Source: Acidiflorens sp963847715
Lineage (GTDB): Bacteria > Acidobacteriota > Terriglobia > Terriglobales > Acidobacteriaceae
Assembly (NCBI GenBank): GCA_963847715.1
Contig: CAWKAZ010000018.1
Span: 1-64,000, forward strand
Length of the DNA stretch: 64,000 nucleotides
Reading direction: 5' to 3'
Below, piece after piece: positions 62,001 through 64,000 of this stretch. The notes under the pieces are model-generated. The model saw only the letters and a program-made list of their open reading frames with translations. It was not told the origin of the DNA and made no database searches. The position numbers and the translations under genes were made by a program. Positions within the stretch are counted from its first letter, which is position 1. Each line of letters begins with the position of its first letter.

Positions 62001-62734
62001 CGGGCTTCAATTCGAATGTGTTCGGAGCGCAGAACCCCTATAACCTGAAAGGTGAGAAGGCAGTCAGTTATCAGGACATCCCGCACACTTTCGTTGTTAG
62101 CTATCTCTATGAACTCCCCATGGGACACGGGAAGAAATACCTGAACCACGGAGTCGCAGCCAAAGTTGCCGGAGGGTGGCAGATCAGTGGCATCCAGCGT
62201 TACCAAGCCGGATCGCCAACCGTAATCAACGAATATTCCACCGCGAATCCCTATAGCACCGGAAACTACCGGTACAGTCTGATACCGGGCCAACCGGTCT
62301 TTCCTTCGAATCCGGTGAAGTGGACGCCGGCATTGAATGGCAATTGGAATAGTGGTTGCACAGCAATCAATGGCATCTTCCAGGCGAATCAAACTGGCAC
62401 AAGTCCGGTCAACTGCGGAGCGTTTGAAGACCCAAGCGCCGCATCCCTGGCGACTGGTGGAGGCTATGTCTTTGGCAACCTGCCCTCGGTCGTTTCCTGG
62501 TGGCGCAGTCCAGGTTTTAAGAACGAGGACATGTCGCTAATCAAACGAACCGAGGTACGTGAAGGACAGTCGATCTTGCTGAAGTTTGATGTCCAAAATG
62601 TCTTTAACCGGCACGTCTTTGGGGGAATTGACGGGAATCCCGGTGACTCCTTCTTCGGAGTGCCCGGAGGTGGCGGTCATAGCGTTCTCAATAGCCCGAG
62701 AACGATTCAGGCGACCATTCGTTACGAATTTTGA
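59039..62734 (+). CDS. TonB-dependent receptor, Oar-like, third (glycoside locus)
   Basis: From ATG 59039 (AGGAGG 7 bases upstream) the 1231-residue outer-membrane protein has a signal peptide (FLSLLMAGTAMAQ), a carboxypeptidase-regulatory N-domain (AIAGSVQDSSGAAVSGAAIT), a plug (LPLMLNTTGQSGG ... SPETFIFLTPG) and a barrel ending in IRYEF. It is longer than the other two receptors here and lies divergent from GH3 behind two LacI-type operators, so it probably imports oligosaccharides or aryl-glycosides for the locus. A hairpin terminator follows at 62761-62785. Confidence 0.88.
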   Translation: MRIARCSWVVGGFLSLLMAGTAMAQSDRGAIAGSVQDSSGAAVSGAAITIKGADTGSVYKAVSSGSGSYRVNDLAIGRYDVTVEATGFKMSLQKGVLIEINTVSALNITLQPGDVKEEVTVLADAPTIQTESSEIGTVVGDKQIHELPLMLNTTGQSGGVRSPETFIFLTPGTAGQGTVGDHSSAGIYETKISGGQNFGSEILLDGASTQRSDSGTAFDQTAPSVEALTEFKVTTATPSAEFGHTSGGVESFTTKSGTNRYHGSLFELFHNEAMNARPWACCGPVIKVPRDRQNDFGGALGGPVRIPHLYDGRDKTFFFFTWEQYRNRVGLQNDILTLPTMAERGGDFSALLGAGTGVINPCNGQEIVQGQIFDPSTTQVVGGQTCRLPFAGNKITNLSPVAQKILSYLPPTNLPGLPASNGAPGVMQNYQNPAGTTPKVITQTSFRIDENLTNKSKMFFSYHSREQNILNSGNFDLPAPLTPSTYFNDYFTHYLRYGWDYLATPTILNHLTVGFNRVWTASVAPSVDGSNWPSVLGISGASGPTFPQLQFNGAQYGISYSQYSDNNFSLQIPNALVVADSVSWTHGRHSLKFGFDWRSYQYSLESTGQQSPAYVFNSRETQFAPTSQNSSAGTTGDSIASFLLGLPDQESLTVSSHFSRWGQNYYAAFVQDDLKARRNLTLNLGLRWDINTPRHEATGAQSVLSLTATNPASPSQPGALIYGKSATGAQTYYKAFGPRIGFAYSPDRIPNTVFRGAYSIYYAPLSYSDFGGNLASGTTASPNFQSADQFTPAPSFDAGFPSYTPPSNTKDPTLLTFTQSNPNYVAPGYGKPAMVQNWDFQIQHQIAPDLIMSIGYVGQHATRLLSNLAQVNTPNPQYNYLGPALAYRVDGTDGNGGPAILAGLGKTVPAWFVPGWGSSNATIGQLLRPFPQYWNITSSCCLENLGQSTYNALQATLERRFRNGLNLLASYTFSKTLTDADTSFPTETGFNSNVFGAQNPYNLKGEKAVSYQDIPHTFVVSYLYELPMGHGKKYLNHGVAAKVAGGWQISGIQRYQAGSPTVINEYSTANPYSTGNYRYSLIPGQPVFPSNPVKWTPALNGNWNSGCTAINGIFQANQTGTSPVNCGAFEDPSAASLATGGGYVFGNLPSVVSWWRSPGFKNEDMSLIKRTEVREGQSILLKFDVQNVFNRHVFGGIDGNPGDSFFGVPGGGGHSVLNSPRTIQATIRYEF

Positions 62735-62760
62735 CCTTTTTCCCCGCGGTTTATAGAGCA

Positions 62761-62785
62761 GAGGCTGGACCTTGTGTCCAGCCTC
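62761..62785 (+). terminator. Rho-independent terminator GAGGCTGGAC/GTCCAGCCTC
   Basis: A perfect 10-base stem with a CTTGT loop, followed by TCTTGTTTGT, lies 27 bases after the receptor stop codon. Confidence 0.8.
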
Positions 62786-62830
62786 TCTTGTTTGTGCCCA
62801 GCAACGGTTTAGAATTCCTTTGTGAACGTG

Positions 62831-64000
62831 ATGAGGTTTTTCCCGGTTGAATACGGGCTTGCTCTTCGAAGTTCCCGCTACGCGATGTCGGTCGCGTTTC
62901 TTTGTGGGCTATCTCTTGTAGTGGCTTCCCGTGTCTTCGCCCAGTCCGCCTCGGTCGAGGCCCAATTTGCCCAAGCAACCGAAGCGATGCGGGCAGGCAA
63001 TCTGGAAGCCGCCGCCGCCGGCTTTGCCGCGATTGTCAAGCAGTCACCGGGCTTTGCGGAAGCTCACTTCAATCTAGGCCTAGTCCGCGAGGAGCAGGGC
63101 GAGTACGACGAAGCCGTTGTCAGCTTTCACAAAGCCCTCGCGCTCAATCCTCGCCTGCACGGAGCAAACCTGTTTCTCGGAATCACCGAGTTCCGTTTGA
63201 ATCATCTGGAGAAAGCACGCGCAGCGGTGGCCAAGGAGACCTCTGCGTATCCGAAGGATGCCTCGGCATGGATGTGGCTGGGAGTTGTGTGTCTGGCGCA
63301 GGACAAGCCCGAGGACGCAGCCGAAGCACTCGACCGGGCAGCCAAGCTCAAGCCGGACGATGGGGACATACTTTACCACCGCGGACGTGCACACCTGCTG
63401 GTTTCGAAAAACAGTTATGCCCGCATGTTCGAAGTTGATCGCGGTTCGTGGCGGGTGCATCGGGTGCTGGCCCAGGCCAACGCCGAGGCCGATCGTCACG
63501 TGGAAGCAATTGCAGAGTATGAAGCTGCCATCAAACTTGCTCCCACCCAACCTGGCCTTCACGAGGAAATCGGTTCGGAATACCGCAACGCAAATAAGAT
63601 CCCGGAGGCCGAGCAGGCGTTTCGGCGGGAGCTCGAAATTGATCCAAACAACGTGTTGGCCAAGTACAAGCTAGGGGCGATAGCCATCGAGCAGGGCGAT
63701 GGCGCCAAGGGAAAAGAACTTATCGAAGCCGCACTGCGAGAAAAGCCCGGCCTCGTCCACGCTGACTACAACCTCGGACGGGCGCAGATGCTGTTGGGCG
63801 AGGACGCCGCGGCGGCGGAACATCTGCAGCGGGCCGCAACCACGGATGGCGATCCGGAAGTTGTGGAACAGGCATGGTATCAGCTGGGAACCGTCTATCG
63901 AAGGCTGCGCCGCATGGAAGAAGCTCGCCGCGCGATGGAAACCTTTCAACGGCTTAAAGATGAAGCGGCGACGCGTTCCCAACAATCACTGGAGCGCTAT
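62831..64000 (+). CDS. Exported TPR-repeat protein, truncated at the window end
   Basis: An open frame runs from ATG 62831 (or in-frame GTG 62822) to the window end without a stop, ~390 residues visible. A signal peptide (SVAFLCGLSLVVASRVFAQ) precedes at least seven TPR-like helical repeats; examples are AEAHFNLGLVREEQGEYDEA, AWMWLGVVCLAQDKPEDAAE and LVHADYNLGRAQMLLGEDAA. TPR proteins of this type mediate protein contacts in the periplasm and often precede larger envelope modules in this group. It reads in the same direction as the TonB receptor but after a strong terminator, so it is a separate unit. Confidence 0.8.
   Translation, partial: MRFFPVEYGLALRSSRYAMSVAFLCGLSLVVASRVFAQSASVEAQFAQATEAMRAGNLEAAAAGFAAIVKQSPGFAEAHFNLGLVREEQGEYDEAVVSFHKALALNPRLHGANLFLGITEFRLNHLEKARAAVAKETSAYPKDASAWMWLGVVCLAQDKPEDAAEALDRAAKLKPDDGDILYHRGRAHLLVSKNSYARMFEVDRGSWRVHRVLAQANAEADRHVEAIAEYEAAIKLAPTQPGLHEEIGSEYRNANKIPEAEQAFRRELEIDPNNVLAKYKLGAIAIEQGDGAKGKELIEAALREKPGLVHADYNLGRAQMLLGEDAAAAEHLQRAATTDGDPEVVEQAWYQLGTVYRRLRRMEEARRAMETFQRLKDEAATRSQQSLERY

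Overview
The window looks like a fragment of an Acidobacteriota chromosome (Terriglobia/Koribacter-like, probably assembled from a metagenome). This is inference. It rests on three very large Oar/SusC-like TonB-dependent receptors with carboxypeptidase-regulatory N-termini, moderately high GC, many TAT or Sec-exported glycoside enzymes, REC-TonB fusion proteins, and abundant short palindromic or simple intergenic repeats. The first ~745 bases are much richer in GC and carry half of an actinobacterial-looking beta-propeller gene joined in frame to part of a DUF5131 gene, so the left edge is probably an assembly chimera or a recombination scar.

Layout: 1-2157, chimeric ORF and a non-coding stretch with a duplicated structured element. 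2158-9858, SPFH protein, exported adenosine deaminase, purine nucleoside phosphorylase, TonB-dependent receptor and exported SAM hydrolase; together these suggest extracytoplasmic SAM/adenosine breakdown feeding purine salvage. 10130-11277, small flavin-binding protein and a hypothetical protein. 11403-16063, a MacB/Lol-type ABC efflux operon whose 3' flank and interior share a repeat. 16251-17645, a MerR regulator, its operator and two small membrane proteins. 17921-26758, an envelope/signalling region: PEGA pseudokinase, lone cNMP-binding protein, two paralogous REC-TM-TonB fusions and an MscS channel. 26837-32884, the pyruvate dehydrogenase operon aceE-aceF-lpdA. 33002-35918, GlcNAc catabolism (NagA plus a glutaminase-less GlmS-like isomerase/deaminase) and a DUF2062 protein. 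36121-36197, tRNA-Pro(CGG), followed by a repeat and a decayed DUF932 gene.

37024-51421 looks like an amino-acid/peptide-derivative utilisation locus: APC permease, two class V PLP enzymes, TonB receptor, M61 aminopeptidase, GntR regulator, FAD oxidase and a frameshifted CocE/S15 hydrolase. 51570-62734 is a glycoside utilisation locus: TAT-exported GH2, a 3-keto-glycoside hydrolase/lyase-like DUF1080 protein, a TAT-exported Gfo/Idh/MocA dehydrogenase, a GH3 beta-glucosidase with five single-base frameshifts, and a TonB receptor divergent from GH3 across two LacI-type palindromic operators. The window ends inside a TPR protein.

The most promising undescribed biology is: (1) exported SAM hydrolase plus exported adenosine deaminase plus PNP; (2) the MerR-operator-bis-histidine membrane protein unit; (3) the REC-TonB fusions beside a PEGA pseudokinase; (4) the tandem structured RNA/DNA element near 1.55-1.80 kb; and (5) a palindromic repeat that has become coding sequence inside the aceF linker. 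All assignments come from reading the sequence, with no database search.
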